This document shows, piece by piece, positions 46,845 through 57,220 of a DNA stretch of 64,000 nucleotides. Numbering within the stretch: the first letter of the stretch is position 1; each line of letters opens with the position of its first letter. The DNA comes from Aureimonas mangrovi (GTDB lineage: Bacteria > Pseudomonadota > Alphaproteobacteria > Rhizobiales > Rhizobiaceae). Below the pieces are notes generated by a model. That model made no database searches. It was not told where the DNA came from and saw nothing but the letters and a program-made list of their open reading frames with translations. A program made the position numbers and the translations under genes. The stretch is taken from positions 687,001-751,000 of the forward strand of contig NZ_CP059692.1 of assembly GCF_014058705.1 (NCBI RefSeq). The letters are read 5' to 3'.

Positions 46845-47270
46845 ATGCCCCTGACGATCGAGACCGCCCGCACCATCGTTGCCGCCAGCCTGAAGAAGGG
46901 CGGCGAGCTCGGCCTCAAGCCGCTCACCGTCGCCGTCCTCGATGCCGGCGGCGCGCTTGTCGCGCTGGAGCGTCAGGACGGTGCCTCGCGCATGCGCCCC
47001 GAGATCGCCATCGGCAAGGCCAACGGCGCGGTCGCGCTCGGCATGGGATCGCGTGCGATCTTCGCGCGGGCCGAGCAGCAGCCCTTCTTCATCCAGTCGA
47101 TGAACGCGCTGGCCGGCGGCTCGCTGGTGCCGGTGCCGGGCGGTGTCCTCATCCGCGAGGGCGGCACGATCGTCGGCGCCGTCGGCATCACCGGCGACAC
47201 GTCCGACAACGACGAGGCGGCCGCCGTCGCGGGCATCGAGGCGGCGGGCTTCATGGCCGACGCGGGCTGA
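46845..47270 (+). CDS. GlcG/HbpS-family protein
   Basis: A 141-residue protein of the GlcG/HbpS family (heme-binding or glycolate-operon-associated small proteins). Family marks are LDAGGALVALERQDGA near the N-terminus and GGVLIREGGTIVGAVGITGD. The function of the family is poorly known; members occur with glycolate, propanediol and ethanolamine genes and one binds heme. It is single here, with AGAGGAAG upstream and a strong terminator after it. Confidence 0.85.
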   Translation: MPLTIETARTIVAASLKKGGELGLKPLTVAVLDAGGALVALERQDGASRMRPEIAIGKANGAVALGMGSRAIFARAEQQPFFIQSMNALAGGSLVPVPGGVLIREGGTIVGAVGITGDTSDNDEAAAVAGIEAAGFMADAG

Positions 47271-47296
47271 ACTCCGAAGCCTGAAACCACAAAAAA

Positions 47297-47319
47297 GGGC
47301 GCCTCGCGGCGCCCTTTTT
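47297..47319. terminator. Bidirectional terminator between convergent genes
   Basis: A perfect 7-base stem, GGGCGCC (47297-47303) and GGCGCCC (47308-47314), with loop TCGC, has AAAAAA before and TTTTT after. It can end both the GlcG-like transcript and the convergent BCCT transcript. Confidence 0.92.
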
Positions 47320-47337
47320 CACGTCTGGCGGTGTGCC

Positions 47338-49320
47338 TCAGACCGGATCGGGCGAGGTGGCGTAGAGCGCGGTGGACTTCGCGCTCGTCAGGATCTGGTA
47401 GCGCTCGAACTGGGCGAGCACGTCCGCGATGACGTCCTCCTTGGTGAAATCCATCACCTCGTAGCCGCGGCTGCCGTCCGAAAAGACGGTGCGCGCCGTC
47501 CAGACATGCGCGCGCCTCGCGTCCGGCCGCGTGGCCTCCGCCACCGAGAAGGTCAGCGAGAGATGGGAGACCGGCACGACGCCGTAGACGAAGTTGCGCG
47601 TGTCCTCGCTCGGCACGGTCAGCGTCGACCCACCGTCCTCCCCCGGCTCCACCTGTGCGGTGACGCCGCGCTTCTCCATCTCGCTCGCCACGTCGGTCAG
47701 CGCCGGGCGCACCGTGCGCTCGATGAAGGCGCGCACCTCCGCCTCGCTCGCCTCGTGAAGGATGGCGCTGAGGCGCGACTGCCACGTCATCGCGCGCCGC
47801 GCGATCGCCGGCTGCGCCTGGCGATGCTCCGTGAGGCGCGCAACGTCCGCACGCATGCCGCGCAGGAGGCCGAAGGCAAGAAGCAGGAGGATGACGGTGA
47901 AGGGCAGCGCCGAGATCAGCGTCATCGTCTGCAGGGCCGTGAGGCCGCCCGCCAGAAGCAGGAGAGCCGCCGTCGCGCCCTCCAGCCCGCACCAGTAGAT
48001 GCGCTGCCAGATCGGCGTCTCGGAGGTGCCGCCCGAGGCGATGGTGTCCACGACCATGGAGCCCGAATCCGACGAGGTGATGAAGAAGACGGCGACAAGG
48101 ATGATCGCCAGCGTCGAGGTGACCGCCGACCACGGCAGATATTCCAGGAACTGGAAGAGAGAGACGGAGATGTCGTTGCCGACGGCGGTCGCGATCGCGC
48201 CTTGCGCCACGCCCATGTCGAGCGAGATCGCCGTGTTGCCGAACACCGTCATCCAGAAGAACGTGAAGGCGGACGGCACGAAGAGAACGCCGACCACGAA
48301 CTCGCGCACCGTACGGCCGCGCGAGATGCGCGCGATGAACATGCCGACGAAGGGCGACCAGGAAATCCACCAGGCCCAGTAGAACAGGGTCCAGTCGCTC
48401 ACCCAGTCGCGCGGCTCGTAGGCGTAAAGGGTGAAGGTCCGCTCCAGGATCGAGTCGAGGTAGGTCCCGACATTCTGAACGAACGCGCGGAAGAGGAACT
48501 CCGTCGGCCCTACCACGAGCACGAACAGCATCAGGAGGATGGCGACGATGAGGTTGGCTTCCGACAGGCGGCGGATGCCGACGTCAAGGCCCGAGACCAC
48601 CGAGATCGTGGCGAGCACGGTGATCACCGCGATGAGGCCGACCTGCACGATGGCCGTCTGCGGCAGGCCGGTGAGATAGTTCAGGCCGGCGTTGATCTGA
48701 AGAACGCCGAGCCCGAGCGAGGTCGCGATGCCGAACACCGTGCCGCAGATGGCGAAGATGTCGACGGCATGGCCGATGGGGCCGCGGATGCGATCCTGGA
48801 TCAGCGGGTAGAGACCCGAACGGATCGTCAGCGGCAGGTTGTAGCGGAAGCAGAAATAGGCGAGCGACAGGCCGACGACGGCGTAGATTGCCCACGCGTG
48901 CACGCCCCAGTGGAAGAAGGTCAGCGACATCGCCTGACGTGCCGCCTCGTAGGTTCCGGGCTCGGCCTCTGGCGGCACCGAATAGTGCAGGATCGGTTCG
49001 GCGGCCGCATAGAACATCAGTCCGATGCCCATGCCGGCGGCGAAGAGCATCGCCAGCCAGGAGAGGTAGCTGAAGTCGGGCTCGGCATCGTCGGGCCCGA
49101 GCTTCAGCCGTCCGAAGCGGCTCATCGCGAGGAACAGGACGACGAAGAGGAAGATGCCGACGGACAGGAGGTAGAACCAGCCGAAGGCGTCCAGCACGAA
49201 AGTCTGTCCGGCCGAGAAGAGATTGCCGGCGGCCTCCGGGAGGGCAACGCCAATGAGGACGAAGAAGAGGATGATGATGCTGGCGCCGAGGAACACCGGC
49301 TTGTTGATGGTCGAGGTCAT
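47338..49320 (-). CDS. BCCT-family betaine/choline/carnitine transporter
   Basis: A 660-residue secondary transporter with the 12-segment BCCT core and the signature [20 protein letters not shown]. The long C-terminal cytoplasmic part (about residues 505-660) is like that of BetT, where it senses osmotic state. It imports a trimethylammonium compound with sodium or protons. It is a single gene here, but it would complement the carnitine/betaine genes at 7.7-13.2 kb. The exact substrate is not fixed. Confidence 0.9.
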   Translation of the reverse strand: MTSTINKPVFLGASIIILFFVLIGVALPEAAGNLFSAGQTFVLDAFGWFYLLSVGIFLFVVLFLAMSRFGRLKLGPDDAEPDFSYLSWLAMLFAAGMGIGLMFYAAAEPILHYSVPPEAEPGTYEAARQAMSLTFFHWGVHAWAIYAVVGLSLAYFCFRYNLPLTIRSGLYPLIQDRIRGPIGHAVDIFAICGTVFGIATSLGLGVLQINAGLNYLTGLPQTAIVQVGLIAVITVLATISVVSGLDVGIRRLSEANLIVAILLMLFVLVVGPTEFLFRAFVQNVGTYLDSILERTFTLYAYEPRDWVSDWTLFYWAWWISWSPFVGMFIARISRGRTVREFVVGVLFVPSAFTFFWMTVFGNTAISLDMGVAQGAIATAVGNDISVSLFQFLEYLPWSAVTSTLAIILVAVFFITSSDSGSMVVDTIASGGTSETPIWQRIYWCGLEGATAALLLLAGGLTALQTMTLISALPFTVILLLLAFGLLRGMRADVARLTEHRQAQPAIARRAMTWQSRLSAILHEASEAEVRAFIERTVRPALTDVASEMEKRGVTAQVEPGEDGGSTLTVPSEDTRNFVYGVVPVSHLSLTFSVAEATRPDARRAHVWTARTVFSDGSRGYEVMDFTKEDVIADVLAQFERYQILTSAKSTALYATSPDPV

Positions 49321-49459
49321 GAAGCTCTGCTGGTTCGAGGTTCGTGCGAAAACGCACGCCTGCGCGGCGCCGGGTATGCGCCACGAAAACGCCCTATTTT
49401 CTGAAAGCTAGAGCGCCTTTCTGAACGGCAACCCCTCCCGGTCGAGGAGCTGCTCTTCC

Positions 49460-50362
49460 TCAATCTTGTGGTGCGGGTGGCACAGTGTTCTCGCCCGCCG
49501 TCGGGAGACCGAGCTTGTTCTCGCGCCACCAGATGTAGAGCCCGCTGGCGATCAGGAGGACCGTGCCCGCGACCATCGCTGGATGAAGCGGGTCGCCGAG
49601 GACGGCGACGCTGAGGATGCCAGCGAAGAGGACCTGGCTGTAGAGGAAGGGCGACAGCAACGAGGCCGGAGCGATCGCGAAAGCCCGCACCAGGATCGAA
49701 TGGCCGAAAGCGCCGAACGCACCCATCAGCGCCATCAGAAGAAACGCGTTCCAGGTCGGGGTCTGCCAGAAGGGGATGATGACGACCGAAAGGATCACCG
49801 CGCCCACGGCCGTCGTGTTGAACTGGGTGGAGGCCGCGTCATCGACGCCCGCCAGACGCCGCGTCAGAAGAAGGTACACAGCGTTGCTGAGGGCTGCGCA
49901 AAGCGCGAGGAGAAGCGCCGGATCAAGCGAGCCCGAACCTGGCCGCACGATCAGGAGAACGCCTGCGAAGCCGATGAGGATGGCGCTGATCCGGTGGATG
50001 CCGATCTTCTCCTTGAGGAAGATCACCGACAGGATCGTCACGAGGATCGGCGCGAAGAAGGCGACGGCGGTCGCATCCGCAAGCGGCACGCGCGAGATGG
50101 CCGAATACATGAAGCCCGTCGTGACGAGGAGGCTGAGCCCGCGGGCGACCTGGAGGAACGGCTGGCGCGTTTTCAGGAAGCGCGTACCAGTGGTGCGGGC
50201 GAGGACGGCGGTGACGATCAGCGTGTGAAAGACGTATCTCCCCCAGATGACGGTCAGCACCGGCACGAGGGTGGTCGTGTATTTTCCCGTCGCGTCCATG
50301 GAGGCGAACAGGAGGCCGGCAAAGACCGTGGTGGCGATGCCGGCGATCAGGTTGGTTTTCAT
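49460..50362 (-). CDS. EamA-family DMT transporter
   Basis: A 300-residue inner-membrane protein with about ten hydrophobic segments in two EamA repeats (first includes FLKTRQPFLQVARGLSLL, second LSPFLYSQVLFAGILSVAV). The family exports or imports small metabolites such as amino acids. It lies 86 bases after the inositol-phosphatase-like gene on the same strand and may be co-transcribed. The substrate is unknown. Confidence 0.85.
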   Translation of the reverse strand: MKTNLIAGIATTVFAGLLFASMDATGKYTTTLVPVLTVIWGRYVFHTLIVTAVLARTTGTRFLKTRQPFLQVARGLSLLVTTGFMYSAISRVPLADATAVAFFAPILVTILSVIFLKEKIGIHRISAILIGFAGVLLIVRPGSGSLDPALLLALCAALSNAVYLLLTRRLAGVDDAASTQFNTTAVGAVILSVVIIPFWQTPTWNAFLLMALMGAFGAFGHSILVRAFAIAPASLLSPFLYSQVLFAGILSVAVLGDPLHPAMVAGTVLLIASGLYIWWRENKLGLPTAGENTVPPAPQD

Positions 50363-50448
50363 GCGCTCCGCCGTTGGCGATCCCGCCTCCCGCCGGTGTC
50401 ATAAGCCATCATGACGATCGGTGCCACCTATTGCGGCGCCGGCATTTT

Positions 50449-51267
50449 TTAAACGATGACGGCGAGCGCGCCGGGCGCGCCGAGCGCCAGCCCCTGTTTC
50501 CAGTTCGCCGGGTTTGATCCCTGCGGGGCGAAGCTCTGGAACGGCGCCCATCTTGCGCCTTCGTTGTCCTCAAGCGTGAGGACATCCGCCCCGGCGGAGC
50601 GCGCGAGAACGATGCCGCCGGCGACGTCCCAGATGTTCGGGCGGGCAAAGCGCGCACCGGCCAGAAGCCCTGCCGCGACGAAGGCGCACTCGATCGCCGA
50701 GGAGCCGGTCTGGCGCCCCTCGTGCGCGGCCGTGCCGGCCGGCACAATCTGCGGCAGGCCGACGAGGCGACGGCGCACCTGCGCGCGATCCACGGCATTG
50801 ATCGCCTCTTCGTCGAAATAGAGCGGGCCACCATCACGCGAATGATAGACGCCGTGCCGAAGGGCGTGGCTCGTCGAGCACCAGACGGCACCGACCACCG
50901 GCACCCCATCCCGGATGACACCGATGGACGCCGCGAAAAGCGGAAAGCCGTTGACGAAATTCGCGGTGCCGTCGACTGGGTCGATCACCCAGGTGTAAGG
51001 GGACGTTCCGGTCGTCTCCTCCACCTCCTCGCCGATGATGCCGTGATCGGGGAAGCGATCGGCGAGGCGGGCACGCAGCAACACCTCGACCGCCTGATCG
51101 ACCTCGGAGACCGGATCCTTGAAGACGGCCTCCTCGCCTTTTGCCAACGTCTTGTAGCGCACGGCAAGCGTGCGGCCGAGCGAGGAGACGATCTGCGCAC
51201 CCGCAAGCTGCGCGAGTTCGAAGGCAAGCGCCTCGATCGAGGCAAGTTCGTCGGCGCTTCCACTCAT
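50449..51267 (-). CDS. Inositol-monophosphatase family protein
   Basis: A 272-residue magnesium-dependent phosphatase. The metal-site motifs are GEEVEET (about 75-81), WVIDPVDGTANFVNGFP (about 91-107) and IWDVAGGIVLARSAG (about 212-226). The family includes inositol monophosphatase, 3',5'-bisphosphate nucleotidase and fructose-1,6-bisphosphatase variants. Its ATG overlaps the stop of the PfkB-type kinase (ATGA), so the two work in one unit, perhaps on the same sugar phosphate. The exact substrate is unresolved. Confidence 0.87.
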   Translation of the reverse strand: MSGSADELASIEALAFELAQLAGAQIVSSLGRTLAVRYKTLAKGEEAVFKDPVSEVDQAVEVLLRARLADRFPDHGIIGEEVEETTGTSPYTWVIDPVDGTANFVNGFPLFAASIGVIRDGVPVVGAVWCSTSHALRHGVYHSRDGGPLYFDEEAINAVDRAQVRRRLVGLPQIVPAGTAAHEGRQTGSSAIECAFVAAGLLAGARFARPNIWDVAGGIVLARSAGADVLTLEDNEGARWAPFQSFAPQGSNPANWKQGLALGAPGALAVIV

Positions 51268-52214
51268 AGCTTCACCTCGCGGATCTCGACGGAGGAGGCC
51301 AGCGCCTCGATGTCGCGCAGCTTGCCCGTCCCGCGTCCGTGCCGTGTGACGTTGAGCGCGCCGGCGGCGGTCGCGAGGCGCAGCGCTCCGCCATAGTCGA
51401 GCCCCTGCGAGAGCGCGACCGCGAGGGCCGCCGTCATGGAATCGCCGGCGCCCGTCGGGTCGTTGGCTGCCATCTGCGGCCCGATTGCTTCGACGAGCTT
51501 GCCATCCATCAGCGCGAGGCAGCCGGCGCCGGCGCGCGAAACGACGATGTTTTCGGCCTTGTCGCGGAGCGAGTGCAGCGCCCGGGAAAGGGACGCGATG
51601 TCGTCGCCCTCCGCAAGGCCAGCCTCGTGCAGTTCCTCGTGGCTGACCTTGAGGAGCGTCAAACCCTCGTCCACCGCGTCCAGAACCGTGCCCGCGATAT
51701 CGGCGACGACGATGACATCGTTGGCGCGCAGATCCTTGACCAGACGCGGATACAGATCGGCCGGCAGCACCTCGTTGTCCGGCGTGCCGGTGATGACGGC
51801 CGTGCCGCAGCGTATGGCCTCGGTCAGCGTCGCATTATGCAGGTCGTCGATCTCGTGCCGGTCGAGCGTCGGCGGCGCGACATTGGCGATCTCGTGCCGC
51901 TCGCCGCCGCGCCGATCGTTGATGTAGCCGCCATTGGCGCCCTTCACGGGAACGGGCCGCAGGCCGAGCCCCTCGGCACGTGCCAAGGCCTCGATGACGT
52001 GATGCTGCTCACCGCCGAAGGGACCGACCAGCATCGACCGATGCCCCAGTCCGACGATCATGCGCGCGACCCAGACGCCCTGTCCGCCGGCATGGAAGTA
52101 CACCTCGTCACCCTTGTCGGTAAGGGATTCGATGGTGATGGTGAAGAGCGGCCAGGGCGCGAAGACGCAGATTTCGTGCTCGTTCTGGAGGGTCGGCTCG
52201 TCGGATCGGGGCAT
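51264..52214 (-). CDS. PfkB-family carbohydrate kinase
   Basis: A 316-residue ribokinase-like sugar kinase. The substrate-side glycine motif is GGQGVWVARMIVGLG (about 44-58) and the catalytic anion-hole motif is NDPTGAGDSMTAAL near residue 252. The pattern resembles 1-phosphofructokinase/tagatose-6-phosphate kinase. The start is taken at ATG 52214; a longer frame to 52262 lacks a ribosome site. It overlaps the phosphatase gene by 4 bases. Confidence 0.8.
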   Translation of the reverse strand: MPRSDEPTLQNEHEICVFAPWPLFTITIESLTDKGDEVYFHAGGQGVWVARMIVGLGHRSMLVGPFGGEQHHVIEALARAEGLGLRPVPVKGANGGYINDRRGGERHEIANVAPPTLDRHEIDDLHNATLTEAIRCGTAVITGTPDNEVLPADLYPRLVKDLRANDVIVVADIAGTVLDAVDEGLTLLKVSHEELHEAGLAEGDDIASLSRALHSLRDKAENIVVSRAGAGCLALMDGKLVEAIGPQMAANDPTGAGDSMTAALAVALSQGLDYGGALRLATAAGALNVTRHGRGTGKLRDIEALASSVEIREVKL

Positions 52215-52284
52215 GACTTCATTCGGCTGTGACAGGGAACGGTAAAGCGTCCCTGCGGCCAAAAGGTTGCCCGCGCTTTCGCCC

Positions 52285-52446
52285 TCAGTGCCGGCGCATG
52301 CGCTCCGCGGTCGCCTCGCAGGCCTCGACGTGCTTCTGGAGCGCGTCCGTCGACAGGATCGGCGCGATGGAGCGGATGTTGCGGCCCTTGAGTTCGGGCA
52401 GCGCCTGCAACTCCTGCAGGCGTTCGAGAAGTTCGGCTCTGCTCAT
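52285..52446 (-). CDS. Small uncharacterised protein downstream of minE
   Basis: A 53-residue protein (MSRAELLERLQELQALPELK...), with an N-terminal amphipathic helix and a basic end. GGGAG lies about ten bases before its ATG. It follows minE by 101 bases on the same strand and could be co-transcribed. I do not recognise it. The helical, charged composition looks like real coding sequence. Confidence 0.55.
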   Translation of the reverse strand: MSRAELLERLQELQALPELKGRNIRSIAPILSTDALQKHVEACEATAERMRRH

Positions 52447-52547
52447 GGAAACGGTCTCCCTGTTGCGAGCTGTCTGATGCGTGATGCGCCCGGCGATCGC
52501 CGGACGCCCGGGGCCGCGTTCGCGACCGGGCAGAAACCGCTGGCCGA

Positions 52548-52829
52548 TCAGTGCGCCGGCGCGGCCTCCTTGGAGAGCGCGAGGCCGGGCAGTTCGATGT
52601 CGACCTCGAGCATCGAGATCTGATCGCGCTTGTCCATCGTCACCTTCACCTTCTCGCGGTCGATGGAAACGTGCTTTGCGATCACGGCGAGGATTTCCTC
52701 CCGCAGCGTGGCGACGAGGTCGGACTGGCCGATCGTCGCGCGCTCGTGGGCGAGGAGCACCTGAAGCCGCTCGCGCGCCGCCGGTGCGGAGGAGGGCGGG
52801 CGCCGCTGGAAGAAGCCGAGAAGGTTCAT
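52548..52829 (-). CDS. minE: Cell division topological specificity factor MinE
   Basis: A 93-residue protein that activates MinD ATPase and makes the Min pattern move, so that the Z-ring forms at mid-cell. The N-terminal membrane/MinD-binding part ([23 protein letters not shown]) and the dimerisation domain ([16 protein letters not shown]) are complete. Its ATG overlaps the minD stop as ATGA. Confidence 0.95.
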   Translation of the reverse strand: MNLLGFFQRRPPSSAPAARERLQVLLAHERATIGQSDLVATLREEILAVIAKHVSIDREKVKVTMDKRDQISMLEVDIELPGLALSKEAAPAH

Positions 52830-53644
52830 GCGGCCCTCCTTCCGAAGAGCTTGCCGAAGAGGCCGCCCTTGCGCTCGCTCGGCACACTCATCGGGATCGT
52901 CTCCCCCGACAGGCGGCGCGCTGCGTCGATATAGGCGCGGGCCGGCGCGCTGGTCGCATCGCTCAGCGTCACGGGCGCGCCGAGATTGGAGGCCTTCAGG
53001 ACGTCCGCGCTCTCGGGGATGATGCCCAGAAGCGGGATCGAGAGAATCTCGAGAACGTCCTCGACCTTGAGCATGTCGCCGCGCTCGGCGCGCAGCGCGT
53101 CGTAGCGGGTCAGGAGAAGGTGCTTCTCGATGCGCTCGCCACGCTCGGCGAGTTCGGTCTTGGAATCCAGAAGGCCGATGATGCGATCGGAATCGCGCAC
53201 CGAGGAGACTTCCGGATTGGTGACGACGACGGCCGTGTCGGCGTGGCGCATGGCGAGCGTCGCGCCGCGCTCGATGCCGGCGGGGCTGTCGCAGATCACC
53301 CAGTCGAAGCGCTCGCGCAGCTCGTCCATGACGCGCGCGACGCCCTCTGCGGTGAGGTTGTCCTTGTCGCGCGTCTGCGAGGCCGGCAGCAGCGAAAGCG
53401 TGTCGCAGCGCTTGTCGCGGATCAGCGCCTGGGCGAGCTTCGCGTCCCCCTGGACGACGTTGATCAGGTCGTAGACCACGCGCCGCTCGGCGCCCATGAC
53501 GAGATCGAGATTGCGCAGGCCGACGTCAAAATCGACCACCACCACGTTCTGTCCGCTCTGCGCGAGTGCCGCGCCCAGCGCCGCCGTGGACGTGGTCTTG
53601 CCCACGCCTCCCTTGCCCGACGTCACCACCAGAACTCTAGCCAT
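52826..53644 (-). CDS. minD: Septum site-determining protein MinD
   Basis: A 272-residue membrane-associated ATPase of the ParA/MinD group. The deviant Walker [10 protein letters not shown] is at residues about 10-18, followed by [10 protein letters not shown] and CDSPAGIE. The C-terminal amphipathic tail [11 protein letters not shown] is the membrane-targeting sequence. The start at ATG 53644 gives the canonical N-terminus; a GTG at 53653 would add three residues. Confidence 0.96.
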   Translation of the reverse strand: MARVLVVTSGKGGVGKTTSTAALGAALAQSGQNVVVVDFDVGLRNLDLVMGAERRVVYDLINVVQGDAKLAQALIRDKRCDTLSLLPASQTRDKDNLTAEGVARVMDELRERFDWVICDSPAGIERGATLAMRHADTAVVVTNPEVSSVRDSDRIIGLLDSKTELAERGERIEKHLLLTRYDALRAERGDMLKVEDVLEILSIPLLGIIPESADVLKASNLGAPVTLSDATSAPARAYIDAARRLSGETIPMSVPSERKGGLFGKLFGRRAA

Positions 53645-53689
53645 CGCGGCCACCCCTTTTCTCTTTCAGTATTCTCGAGCCGACGCGCG

Positions 53690-54439
53690 TCAGAGCGCGG
53701 CGGCCATCAGCGCATCGCCTTCGAGCCAGGCCTGGATCGGCTTGCCCACAAGATGCGCCTCCATGTCCTCGGCGGTCTTGTAGAGGCCGTCGATGGCGAT
53801 GAGTTCGGCTTCCAGCTTGCGGCAGAAGATGCGCGCCTGCGGCTTGCCGGCGGAGCCAGCGAGAGCCCGGCCGCGCAAGGTGCCGTAGACGTGGATCGAG
53901 CCGCCGGCGATGATCTCGGCGCCAGAGGCGACCGAGCCGAGCACGGTGACGTCGCCCTCCGGAAAGACGATCGACTGGCCGGAGCGCACCGGCTCCTCGA
54001 TGATCAGCGAATGAGCCTGCGAAACGCTCGCGGCCGAGGGCATCGCGGCTGCGACCTTGGCGCCCGCCTTTTCGACTGCCGGCTTTTCACCCGGCGCGGG
54101 ATCCTCGGGCACCTCGATATCGGCAGCCGCGCGCCCGCCGCGCATCTCCGGCGGCATGTCGGGGCCGAGAATGGAGGGCACCGCGCCCTCGATGCCCATG
54201 ATGCGCACGTTGCGCTTCTCGAGCTCGGCAACGAGGCCGGCGAGATCGTCGCGCGTCAGCTTGAGGCCCTGCACGTCGAGGACGATCGGCCGGTTGAGGA
54301 AGAAGCCGGTCGATCGGCGCGCCAGATCGTCGAGCTCCACCAGCCAGTCGGCGAAGGGCATCTCGGGCGACAGGACGAGGGCGAGGAAGGAGCGTCCGCG
54401 CAGGCGGACGGCTTTCTTGGACGGCAAGGTTTCGGTCAT
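53690..54439 (-). CDS. minC: Septum site-determining protein MinC
   Basis: A 249-residue inhibitor of FtsZ assembly, brought to the membrane by MinD. The N-terminal FtsZ-binding domain (about 8-100), a linker rich in Ala/Pro/Glu, and the C-terminal beta-helix domain (about 140-245; GDVTVLGSVASGAEIIAGGS) with AGSAGKPQARIFCRKL are visible. It leads the minCDE operon, 45 bases before minD. The ATG at 54439 is preferred over an in-frame upstream start. Confidence 0.94.
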   Translation of the reverse strand: MTETLPSKKAVRLRGRSFLALVLSPEMPFADWLVELDDLARRSTGFFLNRPIVLDVQGLKLTRDDLAGLVAELEKRNVRIMGIEGAVPSILGPDMPPEMRGGRAAADIEVPEDPAPGEKPAVEKAGAKVAAAMPSAASVSQAHSLIIEEPVRSGQSIVFPEGDVTVLGSVASGAEIIAGGSIHVYGTLRGRALAGSAGKPQARIFCRKLEAELIAIDGLYKTAEDMEAHLVGKPIQAWLEGDALMAAAL

Positions 54440-54557
54440 CTTCGTTAAGGTTTGGTTTCCGGGGCGATGGTGCCACCCCATCCTTAACGGGAGCTTAAGC
54501 CTTTTTGCTGGTCCGCATTCCCGGGGCCGAATGCCCCGGGATGTCGCGCTTTCGACC

Positions 54558-55235
54558 TCAGACGATGGTGACGGTCAGTCCGGGCAGCCCGGCGACGCTC
54601 GCCTCCAGCCTATCCCCGCGCTCGACCGGGCCGACGCCGTGCGGCGTGCCGGTGAGGATGACGTCACCGGCCTTCAGCTCGAACAGCGTGGAAAGATTCG
54701 CGATGATTTCCGGCAGACGCCAGATGAGAAGATCGACATCCGAGGACTGGCGCGTCTCACCGTTGACCTTCAGCTCGATCGCGCCCTTCTCCACATGGCC
54801 GACCTCCTCCGCCGTCGCGATCTCGCCGCAGGGGAAGGAATGGTCGAAGGCCTTGGCGATCTCCCACGGCTTGCCGGTGCGCGACTGCAGGTCCCGGCGC
54901 GTCATGTCGAGGCCGACGGCATAGCCGAAGACGTGGCCGAGTGCGTTCTCGGGCGCGATGTCCGTGCCGCCGGACTTCAACGCGACGACCAGTTCCACTT
55001 CGTGCTGGAAGTCCTTCGTCTGGCTCGGATAGGGCACCTCGCCGCCATCCAGCACCAGAGCGTCGGCCGGCTTCTGGAAGAAGATCGGCGGGTTGCGCTC
55101 GTCGTTGCCCATCTCCCGGATGTGCTCGACATAGTTGCGGCCGACGCAGTAGACGCGGCGCAGGGGAAAGGTCGCAGAGGTGCCGCGAACCGGGATGGCG
55201 GCGACGGGCGGCGGCGAAACGACGTACTGGCTCAA
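54558..55235 (-). CDS. Fumarylacetoacetate hydrolase family protein
   Basis: A 225-residue metal-dependent enzyme of the FAH fold. The motifs [32 protein letters not shown] and [13 protein letters not shown] mark the family, whose members cleave C-C bonds, hydrate or tautomerise (fumarylpyruvate hydrolase, acylpyruvate hydrolase, oxaloacetate decarboxylase types). The start is TTG at 55235 with a very good GGAGGA site seven bases upstream. The substrate is not defined. Confidence 0.87.
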   Translation of the reverse strand: MSQYVVSPPPVAAIPVRGTSATFPLRRVYCVGRNYVEHIREMGNDERNPPIFFQKPADALVLDGGEVPYPSQTKDFQHEVELVVALKSGGTDIAPENALGHVFGYAVGLDMTRRDLQSRTGKPWEIAKAFDHSFPCGEIATAEEVGHVEKGAIELKVNGETRQSSDVDLLIWRLPEIIANLSTLFELKAGDVILTGTPHGVGPVERGDRLEASVAGLPGLTVTIV

Positions 55236-55417
55236 GGGATGCTCCTCCGGCTTTCGGGAGGTTCCTTCAACCATGTCGATGCTGGGGGTACAAAGGAAAA
55301 GCGCTCGCGCCTTCCTGTCGCTGCAACGCAAATTTTTGCCGCGCGAATCGTCGGCAAGTGCGGCTGGATCGGCTATGCCCCGAAAGTGAGCCAACCCTCC
55401 CCAAGCTGGAGCCCGCC

Positions 55418-56281
55418 GTGCCGCAAGAACAGTTCACGCTCGCCCTGTCCTGCGCCAACCGTCCCGGCATCGTCGCTGCCGTCTCTCGCCATCTCTACGA
55501 CAACGGTGCCGACATCCGCGAGGCGCACCAGTTCGACGACGGCGAGACGGGCCGCTTCTTCATGCGCGTGCGCTTCGCCATCGTCGAGGCGGTGGTGACG
55601 ATCGAGAGCCTCGAGGCAGGCTTCCGCACCATCGCCGAGCGCTTCCACATGGACTGGCGCATCCGCTCCACACAGGACACGCCGCGCGTTCTGATCTTCG
55701 TCTCCAAGTTCGATCATTGCCTCGCCGATCTCCTCTACCGCTGGCGCATCGGCGAGCTGCGCATGGAGATTGCGGCGGTGATCTCCAACCATCCCCGCGA
55801 GACCTTCGCGCATCACGATCTCGACGGCGTCGCCTTCCATCACCTGCCGATCACCAGGGACACGAAGGTCGAGCAGGAGGCCAGGATCCTCTCGATCGTG
55901 GAGGAGACGGACGCCGACCTCATCGTGCTGGCCCGCTACATGCAGATCCTGTCGGACGAACTGTCGGCCAGGCTGGAAGGGCGCTGCATCAACATCCACC
56001 ACTCGTTCCTGCCCGGCTTCAAGGGCGCCAAGCCCTATCACCAGGCGCACAAGCGCGGCGTGAAGCTGATCGGCGCGACGGCACACTACGTCACCGCCGA
56101 CCTCGACGAGGGACCGATCATCGAGCAGGACGTGGAGCGCATCTCCCACCACGACACCCCGGACGATCTCGTGCGAAAGGGTCGCGATATCGAACGCCGC
56201 GTGCTATCGCGCGCCATCGCCTGGCATCTCGACAACCGCGTGCTGCTCAACGGCGACAAGACGGTGGTCTTCCGGGACTGA
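55418..56281 (+). CDS. purU: Formyltetrahydrofolate deformylase
   Basis: A 287-residue enzyme hydrolysing 10-formyltetrahydrofolate to formate and tetrahydrofolate. An N-terminal ACT domain (about 5-85) is followed by the formyl-transferase domain with [19 protein letters not shown] and the catalytic Asp in [13 protein letters not shown]. The start is GTG at 55418; the frame upstream is shadow. The neighbour folD handles the same one-carbon pool, which supports the call. Confidence 0.93.
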   Translation: MPQEQFTLALSCANRPGIVAAVSRHLYDNGADIREAHQFDDGETGRFFMRVRFAIVEAVVTIESLEAGFRTIAERFHMDWRIRSTQDTPRVLIFVSKFDHCLADLLYRWRIGELRMEIAAVISNHPRETFAHHDLDGVAFHHLPITRDTKVEQEARILSIVEETDADLIVLARYMQILSDELSARLEGRCINIHHSFLPGFKGAKPYHQAHKRGVKLIGATAHYVTADLDEGPIIEQDVERISHHDTPDDLVRKGRDIERRVLSRAIAWHLDNRVLLNGDKTVVFRD

Positions 56282-56344
56282 GGAAGCCCGGCGGCCGATA
56301 CACCCATGTCGCGGCGGGAGGAGCCGCGCGGCAAGGACGAGAAC

Positions 56345-57220
56345 ATGAGCGCTCGCATCATCGACGGCAAGGCGATCGCCGCGGACCTTCGCGGCAAGGT
56401 TGCCGAGGACGCGGCAGCCTTCCTCCAGCAGACCGGACGCAAGGCGGGCCTCGCGGTGGTCCTCGTTGGCAACGACCCCGCGAGCGAGGTCTATGTGGGC
56501 TCGAAGGTTCGCATGACGCGCGAAACCGGGATGGGGAGCTTCGAGCACCGTCTGCCGGCGGAGACGAGCGAAGCCGACCTTCTGGCGCTGGTGGCGCGCC
56601 TGAACGCCGACCCGGCCGTGGACGGCATCCTCGTGCAGCTTCCGCTGCCGCGTCATATCGATTCGGGCTTCGTCATCCTCGCCATTGATCCGGCCAAGGA
56701 CGTCGACGGCCTGCATCCGGAGAACGCCGGTCGCCTGATGGCCGGTCTGCCGGGCCTCGTGCCCTGCACCCCGCTCGGCTCGATGCTGCTGGTCGAGAGC
56801 GTCATGCCGGACATCTCGGGCGCCAACGCCGTCGTCCTCGGACGCTCGGTCCTCGTCGGCAAGCCGGTGGCGCAGCTTCTGCTCGCGGCGAATGCCACGG
56901 TGACGATGGCGCATTCGAAGACCGCGGACCTTCCCGCCCTGTGCCGCACGGCCGACATTCTCGTGGCTGCCGTCGGGCGCCCGCAGATGGTGAAGGGCGA
57001 CTGGATCAAGCCGGGCGCGACGGTGATCGACGTCGGCATCAATCGGCTTGCACCCGCCGAGGGCGCGGCGAAGGGGCGGCTCGTCGGGGATGTCGCCTAT
57101 GACGAGGCGCTGGAGATCGCCGGCGCCATCACGCCGGTGCCTGGCGGCGTCGGTCCGATGACCATCGCCTGCCTGTTGAAGAACACGCTGACGGCGGCGC
57201 GCCGCCGCGCCGGCCTCTAA
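56345..57220 (+). CDS. folD: Bifunctional methylene-THF dehydrogenase / methenyl-THF cyclohydrolase
   Basis: A 291-residue cytoplasmic folate enzyme interconverting 5,10-methylene- and 10-formyl-tetrahydrofolate. The motifs [11 protein letters not shown] (catalytic Lys in the loop), [28 protein letters not shown] and [12 protein letters not shown] are all present. The ATG at 56345 has AAGGA upstream. Its 3' end overlaps the convergent amidase by 4 bases. It lies 63 bases after purU. Confidence 0.95.
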   Translation: MSARIIDGKAIAADLRGKVAEDAAAFLQQTGRKAGLAVVLVGNDPASEVYVGSKVRMTRETGMGSFEHRLPAETSEADLLALVARLNADPAVDGILVQLPLPRHIDSGFVILAIDPAKDVDGLHPENAGRLMAGLPGLVPCTPLGSMLLVESVMPDISGANAVVLGRSVLVGKPVAQLLLAANATVTMAHSKTADLPALCRTADILVAAVGRPQMVKGDWIKPGATVIDVGINRLAPAEGAAKGRLVGDVAYDEALEIAGAITPVPGGVGPMTIACLLKNTLTAARRRAGL

